Origin: Blautia sp. MSJ-9
GTDB taxonomy: Bacteria > Bacillota > Clostridia > Lachnospirales > Lachnospiraceae
Assembly: GCF_018919065.1 (NCBI RefSeq)
Contig: NZ_JAHLQG010000018.1
Location: forward strand, 99,637-163,636
Direction: 5' to 3'
DNA length: 64,000 nt
Shown here: one piece after another, positions 51,415 through 63,424 of the stretch
Position numbering within the stretch: the first letter of the stretch is position 1
How the letters are laid out: each line of letters begins with the position of its first letter
Position numbers and translations under genes: made by a program
The notes under the pieces: generated by a model
What the model was told of the DNA's origin: nothing
What the model saw: the letters and a program-made list of their open reading frames with translations, nothing else
Database searches by the model: none

Positions 51415-51483
51415 CCCAATAAACTGCGGAGCAGTTATTTGGTTATGAGCAAGTAGCGAAGCGGATGATTTTATCCGCTTGAC
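51413..51483 (+). repeat. Dispersed hairpin repeat, family A full copy
   Basis: This 71-bp unit overlaps the GH42 stop codon. It consists of AACCCAATAAACTGCGGAGC, CAGTTATTTGGTTATGAGCA, AGTAGCGAAGCGGATGATTT and TATCCGCTTGAC. It aligns closely with 27176-27244 and shares its second stem with 26011, 39274 and 49295. Confidence 0.7.
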
Positions 51484-51516
51484 AATTTTAGCTGTCAAAA
51501 AGTGATATAAAAATAA

Positions 51517-51560
51517 GAAAAGGTGACTGTTGGATGAATTTTCCATACGGTCACCTTTTG
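51517..51560. terminator. Bidirectional terminator between GH42 and the minus-strand AraC gene
   Basis: AAAAGGTGAC (51518-51527) pairs with GTCACCTTTT (51550-51559), with additional internal pairing. Confidence 0.8.
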
Positions 51561-51613
51561 AATTAAAAAGATTATTATAAGCATCAATATAGCCAGATAA
51601 CATATATAAAATT

Positions 51614-52489
51614 CTATTTAGGTTGAATTTCTTCGTTGATCAACAGCTGCTTACGAAACTGTGAGGGAGAAACTCCAAACTGTTTTTTGAAAAAACGACT
51701 GAAATAAAGAGGATTCTCATATCCTACCAGATTTGAAATCTCCGAAACATTATAATTGGTCGTTTCCAGCAGAGATTTTGCATTGGTTGTTCGCAGAAGC
51801 TGAACATACTGAGCCGGAGTGGTATTTGTATATTGTTTGAAATTCTGGATAAACCAGCTGACACTGATATTGTGGGAAGCGGCATAATCTTCAATACTCA
51901 CTGGTTTATTATAATGAGCCCGGAAATATTCCACAGCCTGAGCCATGTCATCCATGATCATAGGATTCTTTTTTCTTGGTTTGGTAAGAAGCTGTCGGTG
52001 GATCAGAATGAAAAGCTGTCGCAGGTAGTTGACCAGTAGCTCTTCGTAATCCTCCTGTTTGAGCTGCAGTTCCTGGATCATATTCTGATATAACTGCTTA
52101 TACTCCATGGAAATACCGGAACAGATTACATGCACATCGTCTGCAATCCCATATTTTCGCAGGATATTTTTGACATTATTTCCTGTAAAATGCACCCAGT
52201 ACACTTCCGGGTGTTCCGCACCGTAATAGTAGTAGCGCTGTTCCTCTTTCGGACGGTACAGAACCATATTTCCGGCAGATACAATCTGTTCTTTACCATT
52301 AAAATAGAAATGAGCTTTTCCGGAGGCAATATATAATAGCTGATAATCCACACGTCCGCGGGGACGGTGAGTGGGAAGTTTCTTTACTGTATAGAGACGG
52401 TAGGTACCGCAGCTTCCGACAAATAGAGAATGTTTTTTATCCTTAAAATCAACACGGGACTGATGCCAGTATGCGGAGTTTGTATACAT
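51614..52489 (-). CDS. AraC-family regulator divergent from the GH2 beta-galactosidase
   Basis: The 292-residue protein starts at the ATG at 52489, which follows AGGAGG; the frame extends 34 codons further without a start site. The N-terminal cupin-type domain contains RGRVDYQLLYIASGKAHFYFNGKEQIV. The C-terminal AraC domain has HTHs VSIEDYAASHNISVSWFIQNFKQ and VSEISNLVGYENPLYFSRFFKKQFGVSPSQFRK. It diverges from the lacZ-like gene and shares a 316-bp control region with it, so it is a candidate for binding the conserved module at 52614. Confidence 0.9.
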   Translation of the reverse strand: MYTNSAYWHQSRVDFKDKKHSLFVGSCGTYRLYTVKKLPTHRPRGRVDYQLLYIASGKAHFYFNGKEQIVSAGNMVLYRPKEEQRYYYYGAEHPEVYWVHFTGNNVKNILRKYGIADDVHVICSGISMEYKQLYQNMIQELQLKQEDYEELLVNYLRQLFILIHRQLLTKPRKKNPMIMDDMAQAVEYFRAHYNKPVSIEDYAASHNISVSWFIQNFKQYTNTTPAQYVQLLRTTNAKSLLETTNYNVSEISNLVGYENPLYFSRFFKKQFGVSPSQFRKQLLINEEIQPK

Positions 52490-52613
52490 AAGAAAACCTC
52501 CTGTATAAAGTGAAAAAAGTATATTTAAAAACTTTTCTGATATAACATGGTGAATCGAAAAGTAGAGCTGGATTTCAAAAAAGTAAATCAATCTATCTTT
52601 TAAAATTATATCA

Positions 52614-52672
52614 TTTTGTGCATATTTTGTCGAATACAGTTTATATGTTTTTTAAATAAAAAACAGTATAAT
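52614..52672 (+). promoter_or_regulatory. GH2 promoter with the conserved upstream module
   Basis: TTTTGTGCATATTTTGTC (52614-52631), GTTTATAT (52639-52646) and TATAAT (52667-52672) repeat the symporter promoter with exactly the same distances: 25 bases from the first element to the second and 53 to the -10. No -35 box is present. The rest of the 52490-52805 gap has no gene; the leader to the GH2 gene is about 125 bases. Confidence 0.78.
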
Positions 52673-52784
52673 CATTGCTGAAAACGGAGCAAGCAGTAAC
52701 GTACAATCCGAGTGTGAAAAGAAGCAAAAAAACATCTGCAGTAAAAATGAAAAATAATTGGGAACACACGCAAGATATGATTAA

Positions 52785-55889
<3,105 letters not shown>

Positions 55890-55960
55890 AAATCTGCCTC
55901 CTGCGTAATTGGTATAATTATTTACGAAACGTCGCGTAGGTAAAAAAATAAATTTGCATT

Positions 55961-55997
55961 AAAAATCAGTCAGAAACAATTTTCTGGCTGATTTTTC
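55961..55997 (+). terminator. Terminator after the GH2 gene
   Basis: AAATCAGTCAGAAA (55963-55976) pairs with TTTCTGGCTGATTT, with one G-T mismatch, followed by TTTCT. Confidence 0.85.
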
Positions 55998-56049
55998 TAT
56001 GATATAATATTTGCAAATAGGGAAATTTCCTGGTCGACCAGAGAGGATT

Positions 56050-58233
56050 ATGAGAATGAAAAAGTATGAAAACAGTGCCGAGGTTTATAAAAGAAAATTA
56101 GAGAGCATGGATGAAATCCTGCACCAGATTTCTTTGATGGACCAGGTATCTGAAGAGACAGAACTGATGAAAATGATTCCGGCACTGTTAGAGGCACTGG
56201 GAAAATATACAGATGCTGAGAATGTTTATATGTATGAGTGGGATTCAGAGGAACGTGATAAATATAGCAACACACTGGAATGGTGCAAAGAAGGCGTGAA
56301 ACCCCGTAACTGCAATCTGAGACAGGTTCCTGCAAAATATCTGTCGGGGTGGAAGAATGAATTTAAGAAGGGAAAGGCCATAATCATAGTAGACAGGGAG
56401 AAAATAAAAGAGATTGCTCCTTGCGGTTATGAGCTGATGAAGAAACGGGGGATTCGGACAGAAATCGCTGTTCCGATCTTTGCCAGCCATAAGCTGACAG
56501 GTTTCATCGGTGTGGATAATCCAAATCTGGATGACGGAGAGCTTTCCATGAAGCTGCTGACGGATGTGTGCGGACACCTGGGAAGCGTACGCCAGAATCT
56601 GAAACTGATTTCTGCCCTGGAACAGAAGCAGAAGAAAATAGAAGAGGCATTGGCCAGTCAGATACTGAATAATGAAATCATTTCCGCAATCGGGAAAATG
56701 TACTGGTTAATATATCGAATGGATCTTCAGACAGATACCTATGAGGAAGTTGCAAGCGGAGATACAATTCATTCTCTTACAGGAAAAACAGGAAGATCTT
56801 CAGAATTTTTCGGGAAAGAAGTATTGGAAACAATTGTTCCGGAGTATCGCCAGGTTATGCAGGAATTTCTGGATATCTCTACTCTGGCAGAGAGACTTAG
56901 GAATAAAGAAACGATTTCTCATGAATATCTTTCCGCAGAAGGAGACTGGCATCAGGGAAGATTTATTGTGAAAAAACGTGATGCAGAAGGTACAGTAACA
57001 AATGTGCTTTATTTGGTAAGAGAAATCAATGAACAGAAGAAAATAGAATTCGAATATCAGAAACAGCTGATGAAAACGGCAGAAGAAGCGAAACGTGCAA
57101 ATATAGCGAAAACTGATTTTCTGCGCAGAATGAGCCACGATATCCGCACGCCTATAAATGGAATAAGAGGGATTGTAGATATAGGTGATTATTTTGCACA
57201 GGACCTGGAGAAGCAGAAGGAATGCAGGGCAAAGGTGAGGGATGCTTCCGGATACTTGCTGGAGCTGGTTAATAATATTCTGGATATGAATAAGCTGGAA
57301 TCCGGCGAGATCAGACTGGAAGAGAAATCATTTGATTTAAAGAAACTGTTGCAGGAAGCAGATGAGATTATAGAAGTTCAGGGGGAAGAATGTGGTCTTT
57401 CTTATTCTTCTGATTATGGAGACATCCGTCATCAAAGGCTAAAGGGAAGTCCGGTACATCTGCGGCAGATATTGCTGAATATTCTTGGAAATGCGGTCAA
57501 GTATAACAAAGAGGGTGGATATATCAGGGTATGCTGCAGGGAAACTTCCTGTCAGAATGGCAGAGCTGTTTTTGAGTGGACCTGTGAAGATAACGGGTAT
57601 GGAATGAGTGAAGAATTTCAGACGCATATGTTTGAACCATTTGCTCAGGAAAATATCGAAGTGCGGACAAAGTATGCCGGTACAGGTCTGGGACTTGCAA
57701 TTACAAAAGAACTGGTAGAGCATATGGGCGGCAGGATTTCGGTGGAAAGCATAATGAATCAGGGAACGAAATTTTATGTGACTTTGTCATTTAAAACGGA
57801 CGAGGAACAGACGGAATCGCCGGAAACAGAATCCCAGACAGATTCGGTCAGTCTGCAGGGAAAGAGAGCACTGCTGGTAGAAGATAATGATATGAATATG
57901 GAGATTGCGGAGTTTTTGTTGCAGAACGAAGGAATCATTGTTACAAAAGCCTGGAATGGAAGAGAGGCAGCAGAAATATTTGAAAGCTCTGTTCCGGGGA
58001 CTTTTGATATGATCTTCATGGACATTATGATGCCGGAAATGAATGGAATTGAGGCAACGAAAATGATCCGTACCATGGAGCGAAAAGATGCGCAGACCAT
58101 ACCAATCTTCGCAATGACAGCCAATGCGTTTATAGATGATATAGAAAGAAGTAAGGCGGCAGGGATGAATGAACATTTTACCAAGCCGCTGGACATGAAA
58201 GCAATCTGCTCTACGATTAAAAAATACTATTAA
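56050..58233 (+). CDS. Hybrid sensor histidine kinase/response regulator with GAF domain
   Basis: This soluble hybrid kinase has about 727 residues. A GAF-like domain spans about residues 25-185 (EELIKMIPALLEALGKYTDAENVYMYEW-type start, GIRTEIAVPIFASHKLTGFIGVDNP). Next come a PAS-like segment, HisKA with phospho-His in RRMSHDIRTPINGIRGIVDIG, HATPase_c with EDNGYGMSEEF and GTGLGLAITKEL, and a C-terminal receiver with phospho-Asp in MIFMDIMMPEMNG. No membrane helix is visible, so it senses a cytoplasmic signal. No cognate output protein is adjacent. AGAGGATT precedes the ATG at 56050; the ATG at 56056 is also possible. Confidence 0.9.
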   Translation: MRMKKYENSAEVYKRKLESMDEILHQISLMDQVSEETELMKMIPALLEALGKYTDAENVYMYEWDSEERDKYSNTLEWCKEGVKPRNCNLRQVPAKYLSGWKNEFKKGKAIIIVDREKIKEIAPCGYELMKKRGIRTEIAVPIFASHKLTGFIGVDNPNLDDGELSMKLLTDVCGHLGSVRQNLKLISALEQKQKKIEEALASQILNNEIISAIGKMYWLIYRMDLQTDTYEEVASGDTIHSLTGKTGRSSEFFGKEVLETIVPEYRQVMQEFLDISTLAERLRNKETISHEYLSAEGDWHQGRFIVKKRDAEGTVTNVLYLVREINEQKKIEFEYQKQLMKTAEEAKRANIAKTDFLRRMSHDIRTPINGIRGIVDIGDYFAQDLEKQKECRAKVRDASGYLLELVNNILDMNKLESGEIRLEEKSFDLKKLLQEADEIIEVQGEECGLSYSSDYGDIRHQRLKGSPVHLRQILLNILGNAVKYNKEGGYIRVCCRETSCQNGRAVFEWTCEDNGYGMSEEFQTHMFEPFAQENIEVRTKYAGTGLGLAITKELVEHMGGRISVESIMNQGTKFYVTLSFKTDEEQTESPETESQTDSVSLQGKRALLVEDNDMNMEIAEFLLQNEGIIVTKAWNGREAAEIFESSVPGTFDMIFMDIMMPEMNGIEATKMIRTMERKDAQTIPIFAMTANAFIDDIERSKAAGMNEHFTKPLDMKAICSTIKKYY

Positions 58234-58253
58234 ATTTGCAAGTGAATTGCCAT

Positions 58254-58297
58254 GAAAAAACTACAGCGTCTTTGAAACGGATGATGTAGTTTTTTTA
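58254..58297. terminator. Terminator after the hybrid kinase gene
   Basis: AAAACTACA pairs with TGTAGTTTT (58257-58293), with a T7 tail. It lies in the convergent gap before the AraC gene. Beyond it GCAGCAGAATC and GATTCTGCTGC (58381-58453) form a second, larger inverted repeat that overlaps the AraC gene end. Confidence 0.8.
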
Positions 58298-58434
58298 TAT
58301 TACAGAAAAAGTCAATATCTGTATCATGTAAATCAATACAGGAATCGTCTTTCAGACAGGTTTCGAATATAATTAGCCATGCAGCAGAATCAGAAGCGTT
58401 CATTTCACATTTCAATATGATTGAAATGACAGAA

Positions 58435-59340
58435 TCAGAGATTCTGCTGCTTAAGAGAATTGTATTCACCGGGATTGCAGCCAAACTGTTTACGGAATGC
58501 CTGAGCAAATCGGCTTGCATTGCTGAATCCTGTCATATCTGCAATCTGGATCATGGAGTACTGACTGCTCTGTACCAGAGACAGGCTCCGGTTGACACGG
58601 TATTCTTCCAGATATCCGGTAACTGTTTTGCCTGTCATTTTTTTGAACAGGCGGCAGCAGACTTCTCTGGACAGATGAACCTGATCGGCCAGTTCCTGCA
58701 GAGAAATTACAGACTCAAAATGTGTATTAAGATAATTCAGCATCTGCTCCAGTCTTTCCAGTTCAAGCTGGTTGGACGGAATGAATTTTGTGAATTCTTT
58801 CTGATGTTCGCAGAGGATCAGACTGTACACTTCGCAGAGAAGACCTTTGATTTTCAGTTCGTAGCAGTAGGACTTCTGATCAAAGATTTCCTCTATTTCA
58901 TTGAGCTTCTGGATCACGCTGTTTGTACATTTGCATTCTTCATTCAAAAGAATGCAGGGAACAGCAGAATTCTGCAGGAATGGACGGAAACAGTTGCGTT
59001 CCACATCACTTCCAAATTCACCGTATATAAAATCCGGACGTGCCAGAAAGGTGCTGTATCTGGTGTGGCTGTTGTTTGGTGAATGACAGCTGTGTGGTAC
59101 ATTTCGGTTCAGTACAAGAGCCGCTCCAGGCTTGACAGTATAACTTTTCTGGTAAACCTGATAGATTGCCTCCCCTTCTCTGGGAACACTGATCTCCAGG
59201 TCATTATGCCAGTGAATAGGAACACTTTTTCCCTCAAAAGCCCAGAGGTCATCATGACTGACTGTCATGGGAAACGTGGCAGTTCCATGTTCACAAAGTT
59301 CACGGTTGGTGTCATCCACCAGAATTTTACGCATAGCCAT
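58435..59340 (-). CDS. AraC-family regulator divergent from a MATE exporter
   Basis: The 301-residue protein has an N-terminal cupin-like domain (WHNDLEISVPREGEAIYQVYQKSYTVKPGAALVLNRNVPH) and a C-terminal AraC domain. The first HTH includes VISLQELADQVHLSREVCCRLFKKMTGKT; the second includes SMIQIADMTGFSNASRFAQAFRKQFGCNPGEYN. It diverges from the MATE exporter gene with an 80-bp gap and is its probable regulator. Confidence 0.9.
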   Translation of the reverse strand: MAMRKILVDDTNRELCEHGTATFPMTVSHDDLWAFEGKSVPIHWHNDLEISVPREGEAIYQVYQKSYTVKPGAALVLNRNVPHSCHSPNNSHTRYSTFLARPDFIYGEFGSDVERNCFRPFLQNSAVPCILLNEECKCTNSVIQKLNEIEEIFDQKSYCYELKIKGLLCEVYSLILCEHQKEFTKFIPSNQLELERLEQMLNYLNTHFESVISLQELADQVHLSREVCCRLFKKMTGKTVTGYLEEYRVNRSLSLVQSSQYSMIQIADMTGFSNASRFAQAFRKQFGCNPGEYNSLKQQNL

Positions 59341-59385
59341 TTTACAATTCTCCGATTTTGATTTGAAAATAATAATTTTATTATA

Positions 59386-59404
59386 GCGTTAGATACATTA
59401 ACGC
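59386..59404 (+). promoter_or_regulatory. Inverted repeat ahead of the MATE gene
   Basis: GCGTTA (59386-59391) and TAACGC (59399-59404) are separated by seven bases, 17 bases ahead of the start codon and just before the AGGAGG site. It may be an operator or a leader hairpin that affects translation. Confidence 0.4.
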
Positions 59405-59420
59405 GCAAGGAGGAGTAAAC

Positions 59421-60779
59421 ATGGCAAGATCAAAAGAAATGGACCTGACCACAGGAAATCCGTTCTGGTCACTGCTGAAATTCGCAATCCCTGTTATCCT
59501 GGGAAATCTGTTCCAGTTATTTTACACACTGGCGGATTCAGTGATCGTAGGAAAAACGCTGGGAGCGGATTCTCTGGCAGCAGTGGGTTCTACCAGTATC
59601 ATTATTTATTTTGTATTCTGTTTTATCAATGGATTTACAGGCGGATTCGGTATCTGTCTTGGACAGAAATGCGGAGCAAAAGATGAAAAAGGAATGCGCA
59701 AAAGTGTGGCAGTTTCCACATTGCTGAGTATTGCATTTACAGTAGTACTGACACTGATCTGCTGTCTGCTTGCCCGACAGATCCTTGTATGGATGCAGAT
59801 TCCATCTGACATTTCAGAGGAAGCATATGAATACATGTTTATTGTTTTGCTTGGAACAGGTGCAACTGTTTTCTATAACATGATCTCCAATATGCTTCGT
59901 GCATTGGGTGATAGTAAAACACCGCTGTATTTTCTGGTATTTTCATCTGTGCTGAATATTTTTCTTGATGTCCTGTTTATTGTACCGTTACATATGGGCG
60001 TGGCGGGAGCAGCGTGGGCAACTATTCTGTCACAGTTCCTTTCTGCAGTACTGAGCCTGATCGTAGGACTGAAGAACTTTCCAATTCTGCATCTGCACGG
60101 AGAAGATTTTACAGATTTAAAAGATGCAACAATCCTGCATTTAAAGACTGGATTTCCAATGGGATTCCAGATGTCCGTTATGTGTATCGGTCAGCTTGCC
60201 ATGCAGACAGTTGTAAACTCACTGGGTACTGCAGCAGTTGCAGGATACACCGCAGCATCCAAGGCTGATCAGCTCTCTGTATTGGTAAACAATGCAATGA
60301 TGACGGCAATCTCCAACTATGTAGCCCAGAACTTTGGCGCCGGTAGAAGAGACCGTATCCGTCAGGGCGTACGCGCCTGCCTGATCCAGACAGAAACTTT
60401 CAACCTGATCATGTGTATCGGCATCCTCCTGCTCCGTCATCCGATCGTAAGAATGTTCCTTACAGACCCGACAAAGGAAATTTATCACTATTCAGATATG
60501 TACCTGACAGTTGTAGCACCATGTTACTTCATACTGGGTCTGCTTGCAGTATACCGTACTTCTATCCAGAGCATGCAGAATGGACGTGCACCGTTTGCTG
60601 CCTGCATGATCGAACTGGTAATGCGAATTGCAGCAACCGTAGGACTTTCAGGAGTTATTGGATATACATCTGTATGCATTGCCAGCCCAATGGCATGGAT
60701 CGGAGCCTGCTCACTGCTGATTCCGGTTTACTATAAAATGATGAAAACATCAAAAAACCTTAAAGCATCAACAATATAA
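59421..60779 (+). CDS. MATE family efflux transporter
   Basis: This multidrug and toxic compound extrusion protein has 452 residues and 12 helices in two related halves. Typical segments are NPFWSLLKFAIPVILGNLFQLFYTLADSVIVGKTLG at the start and AWATILSQFLSAVLSLIVG in the middle. It uses a Na+ or H+ gradient to export cationic compounds or metabolites. AAGGAGGAG precedes the ATG. A divergent AraC regulator and an NhaC-type antiporter downstream (50-base gap) are its neighbours. The substrate is not predictable. Confidence 0.9.
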   Translation: MARSKEMDLTTGNPFWSLLKFAIPVILGNLFQLFYTLADSVIVGKTLGADSLAAVGSTSIIIYFVFCFINGFTGGFGICLGQKCGAKDEKGMRKSVAVSTLLSIAFTVVLTLICCLLARQILVWMQIPSDISEEAYEYMFIVLLGTGATVFYNMISNMLRALGDSKTPLYFLVFSSVLNIFLDVLFIVPLHMGVAGAAWATILSQFLSAVLSLIVGLKNFPILHLHGEDFTDLKDATILHLKTGFPMGFQMSVMCIGQLAMQTVVNSLGTAAVAGYTAASKADQLSVLVNNAMMTAISNYVAQNFGAGRRDRIRQGVRACLIQTETFNLIMCIGILLLRHPIVRMFLTDPTKEIYHYSDMYLTVVAPCYFILGLLAVYRTSIQSMQNGRAPFAACMIELVMRIAATVGLSGVIGYTSVCIASPMAWIGACSLLIPVYYKMMKTSKNLKASTI

Positions 60780-60829
60780 GAATAGAAAAAGAACTGTAGC
60801 TGATATATAATAATCTCCGGAGGTATACT

Positions 60830-62143
60830 ATGGAATTATTATTACTTGGAATATTTGCGGCAGTTCTTTTATTATGTGTTTTTACCGGGATTTCTATTAT
60901 TTATGCCATGATTCTGGGACTGGTGCTGTTTTTGACATATGGACTGGTAAAGAAGAAAACATGGAAGCAGATGATGGTTTTTTCCTGGCAGGGAGTGAAG
61001 ACTGCGAAGAATATTCTGCTGACTTTTATTCTGATCGGAATCATGACTGCCGTGTGGAGGGCAAGCGGTTCGATCGCATTTATTGTCTATTATGCGTCTG
61101 GAATATGTGCGCCGTCGATTATGTTGCTGGCATCATTTCTGCTATGCTCGTTGGTGTCCTTTCTGACCGGAACTGCATTCGGAACAGCGGCTACTATGGG
61201 CGTGATCTGTATGACAATGGCGAAGAGTATGAATGTTTCAGAAGTTCTTGCAGGAGGTGCCATACTTGCCGGGATTTATTTTGGAGACAGATGTTCACCT
61301 GTTTCTACCAGTGCGCTGCTTGTAAGCGAATTGACGAAAACAGATTTATACGAAAATCTGAAAGGCATGGCGAAGACTGCAATTGTGCCATTTATTATCT
61401 CCTGTACAGTTTACTGGACTTTGGGCCTGCGGACACATACAGGAACCGCAGATGGAGAAATCAGGACGATACTGGGAGAGTTCTATCATTTATCAGTATG
61501 GACATTACTTCCTGTTGTAGTAGTGCTTGTTCTTTCAGCAATGCGTGTTGATGTGAAGAGAACTCTGGCGGCGAGTGCGCTGAGTGGAATATTTGTCGCA
61601 GTCCTGATACAGAAATATCCAATTTCCGGACTTTTATCATTATGTATTTCTGGTTTTCAACCGGATAACATACAGATTAACCGACTGATGGGCGGAGGCG
61701 GAATTCTTTCCAATATAAAAGTTATTGCTATCGTAGGCATTTCCTCCTGCTATTCCGGAATTTTCAAAGGAACAGATTTCCTCCATGGAATCGAAGATTT
61801 AGTTGGAAAATTAAACAGCAAAATCACGCCATTCGGAACAACCCTGCTGACATCTGTTGTGACAGCAGCTGTATCCTGCAACCAGACCCTATCAATCATG
61901 CTGACCAATCAACTTTGCGGAGGAAACAACCAAGATAAAAAAGAATTTGCACTTTCACTGGAAAATTCAGCAGTTGTAGTTGCACCGCTGATTCCGTGGT
62001 CAATTGCATCAGCGGTACCTCTGGCATTTATCGGTGCACCAACAGTGAGCGTGTGCGCGGCAATTTATCTGTATCTGTTACCGATGTGTTATTTCTTTAT
62101 GTCAAATAAAGCTGCCAATAGAAAGAAGAAACGAGTATCATAA
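60830..62143 (+). CDS. NhaC-family Na+/H+ antiporter-like transporter
   Basis: This 437-residue membrane protein has about 11-12 helices. The NhaC-family core is recognisable in TGTAFGTAATMGVICMTMAKSM, then LAGGAILAGIYFGDRCSPVSTSALLVSELT, and in the C-terminal half TAAVSCNQTLSIMLTNQL with ENSAVVVAPLIPWSIA. NhaC members exchange Na+ for H+ or carry organic acids or amino acids such as malate-lactate. A CCGGAGG site precedes the ATG. It may be co-transcribed with the MATE gene; I see no terminator between them. The actual substrate is unknown. Confidence 0.85.
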   Translation: MELLLLGIFAAVLLLCVFTGISIIYAMILGLVLFLTYGLVKKKTWKQMMVFSWQGVKTAKNILLTFILIGIMTAVWRASGSIAFIVYYASGICAPSIMLLASFLLCSLVSFLTGTAFGTAATMGVICMTMAKSMNVSEVLAGGAILAGIYFGDRCSPVSTSALLVSELTKTDLYENLKGMAKTAIVPFIISCTVYWTLGLRTHTGTADGEIRTILGEFYHLSVWTLLPVVVVLVLSAMRVDVKRTLAASALSGIFVAVLIQKYPISGLLSLCISGFQPDNIQINRLMGGGGILSNIKVIAIVGISSCYSGIFKGTDFLHGIEDLVGKLNSKITPFGTTLLTSVVTAAVSCNQTLSIMLTNQLCGGNNQDKKEFALSLENSAVVVAPLIPWSIASAVPLAFIGAPTVSVCAAIYLYLLPMCYFFMSNKAANRKKKRVS

Positions 62144-62151
62144 ACGGACAC

Positions 62152-62180
62152 TTTACTTTGCTAAAGGATTGTACTATAAT
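62152..62180 (+). promoter_or_regulatory. proC promoter
   Basis: TTTACT (62152-62157), a 17-bp spacer and TATAAT (62175-62180). The leader to the proC start is ~117 bases. Confidence 0.65.
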
Positions 62181-62303
62181 ATGCGAAAAAGCAGAGAAAA
62201 ATAAAAAGTTACATGATGCAGGACTTCACACTCTGCGGGGCAGGACTGCATGCAGTATTTTCTGGAATTACTATTAAGAACAGATGCGAGAGGAGTTATG
62301 CTT

Positions 62304-63098
62304 ATGAAAATCGGATTTATCGGATGTGGAAATATGGGTTCAGCAATGATCAGCGGTATGCTGAAAAAAGGACTTTACAAAAAAGATGAGATTATTGTTT
62401 CCAATCTTACAGAAGAAGGAAGCAGACGAAGCAAAGAAAAGCTGGGTGTGGTGACAACTCTGGATAACCGTGAAGTAGTAAAAAGTACAAAGCTGGTTTT
62501 CCTGGCAGTAAAGCCACAGTTTTATGAAGAAGTACTGAATGAAGTAAAAGACGAACTGACACCGGAACACACAGTCGTAGGCATTGCACCGGGGAAAACT
62601 CTTGCGTGGCTGGAGGAGAAATGTGGACAACCTCTGAAAGTAGTAAGAATGATGCCAAATACTCCTGCGCAGGTTGGCGAGGGCATGACAGGCGTATGTG
62701 CCAATGAGAAAGTATCATCAGAAGAATTAGCTCAGATCTGCGAGATAACTAATAGCTTCGGTCGTACAGAAGTAGTACCGGAACGTCTGATGGATGCTGT
62801 AGGTGCTGTGAGTGGATGTTCACCGGCGTATGTGTTTATGTTTGTAGAAGCAATGGCAGATGCGGCAGTAGCCCAGGGAATGCCAAGAAAACAGGCATAT
62901 CAGTTCGCTGCACAGTCTGTACTTGGCAGTGCGAAAATGGTACTGGAAACAAGAATGCATCCAGGTGAACTGAAAGATATGGTATGCTCCCCGGCAGGAA
63001 CTACCATTGAAGGAGTTCGAATCCTTGAACAGAACGGATTCAGAAGTGCTGTTTTTGAAGCTCTGAATGGAGCGGCTGAAAAAGGAAAGAAGATGTAA
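62304..63098 (+). CDS. proC: Pyrroline-5-carboxylate reductase
   Basis: ProC performs the last step of proline synthesis, reducing pyrroline-5-carboxylate with NAD(P)H. The Rossmann loop IGFIGCGNMGSAM is at the N-terminus, VRMMPNTPAQVGEGMTG lies in the middle and the family signature PGELKDMVCSPAGTTIEGVRILE is near residue 225. The ATG at 62304 is chosen because GAGAGGAG lies nine bases upstream; two earlier in-frame starts exist. Length is 264 residues, normal for ProC. It is monocistronic, followed by a long inverted repeat. Confidence 0.95.
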   Translation: MKIGFIGCGNMGSAMISGMLKKGLYKKDEIIVSNLTEEGSRRSKEKLGVVTTLDNREVVKSTKLVFLAVKPQFYEEVLNEVKDELTPEHTVVGIAPGKTLAWLEEKCGQPLKVVRMMPNTPAQVGEGMTGVCANEKVSSEELAQICEITNSFGRTEVVPERLMDAVGAVSGCSPAYVFMFVEAMADAAVAQGMPRKQAYQFAAQSVLGSAKMVLETRMHPGELKDMVCSPAGTTIEGVRILEQNGFRSAVFEALNGAAEKGKKM

Positions 63099-63120
63099 TT
63101 TTATTTGTATAAGAGGGACA

Positions 63121-63324
63121 CTCTGAAATATTGTTCTGTTGATATGCGGTTTCGGGATTTAGTAACTCTAAGCCCCTGAAAATTCGCTAAAACCATAAAA
63201 AATCCGCCCAAACTCGCCGCTATGCGGCTCAGACAGTGGGCGGATTTTTTATAACGCGAATTTCCAGAACCTAAGAGTTACTACGATCCCTGCAAATGCA
63301 TATCAACAGAACAATATTTCGGAG
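63121..63324. repeat. About 204-bp near-perfect inverted repeat (MITE-like element)
   Basis: The left arm 63121-63220 and right arm 63224-63324 are inverted copies that stay aligned over nearly their whole length with a few mismatches and small gaps. The outermost 22-23 bases (63125-63147 against 63299-63320) match perfectly. Further matched blocks are AGTAACTCT, AAATTCGC and ATAAAAAATCCGCCCA, leaving a loop of only a few bases. The inner block alone forms a bidirectional terminator with T6 runs and could end proC. No gene is encoded. The remaining sequence to 63424 holds the promoter of the next gene. Confidence 0.88.
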
Positions 63325-63365
63325 CTGTTTTATTTATTAAGATATGCACAAAACAAAAGAAGCCA

Positions 63366-63409
63366 TTGACAAAAGAAATATATCTGCTACAATACAGGTA
63401 AACGTTTAC
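63366..63409 (+). promoter_or_regulatory. Promoter and LacI-type operator of the last gene
   Basis: TTGACA (63366-63371), a 16-bp spacer and TACAAT (63388-63393) are followed by the perfect palindrome GTAAACGTTTAC (63398-63409) with the central CG of LacI/CcpA-type operators. The operator covers the expected transcript start, so binding would block transcription, most simply as self-repression by the LacI gene downstream. Confidence 0.8.
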
Positions 63410-63424
63410 TTAAAGGTGAGATAA

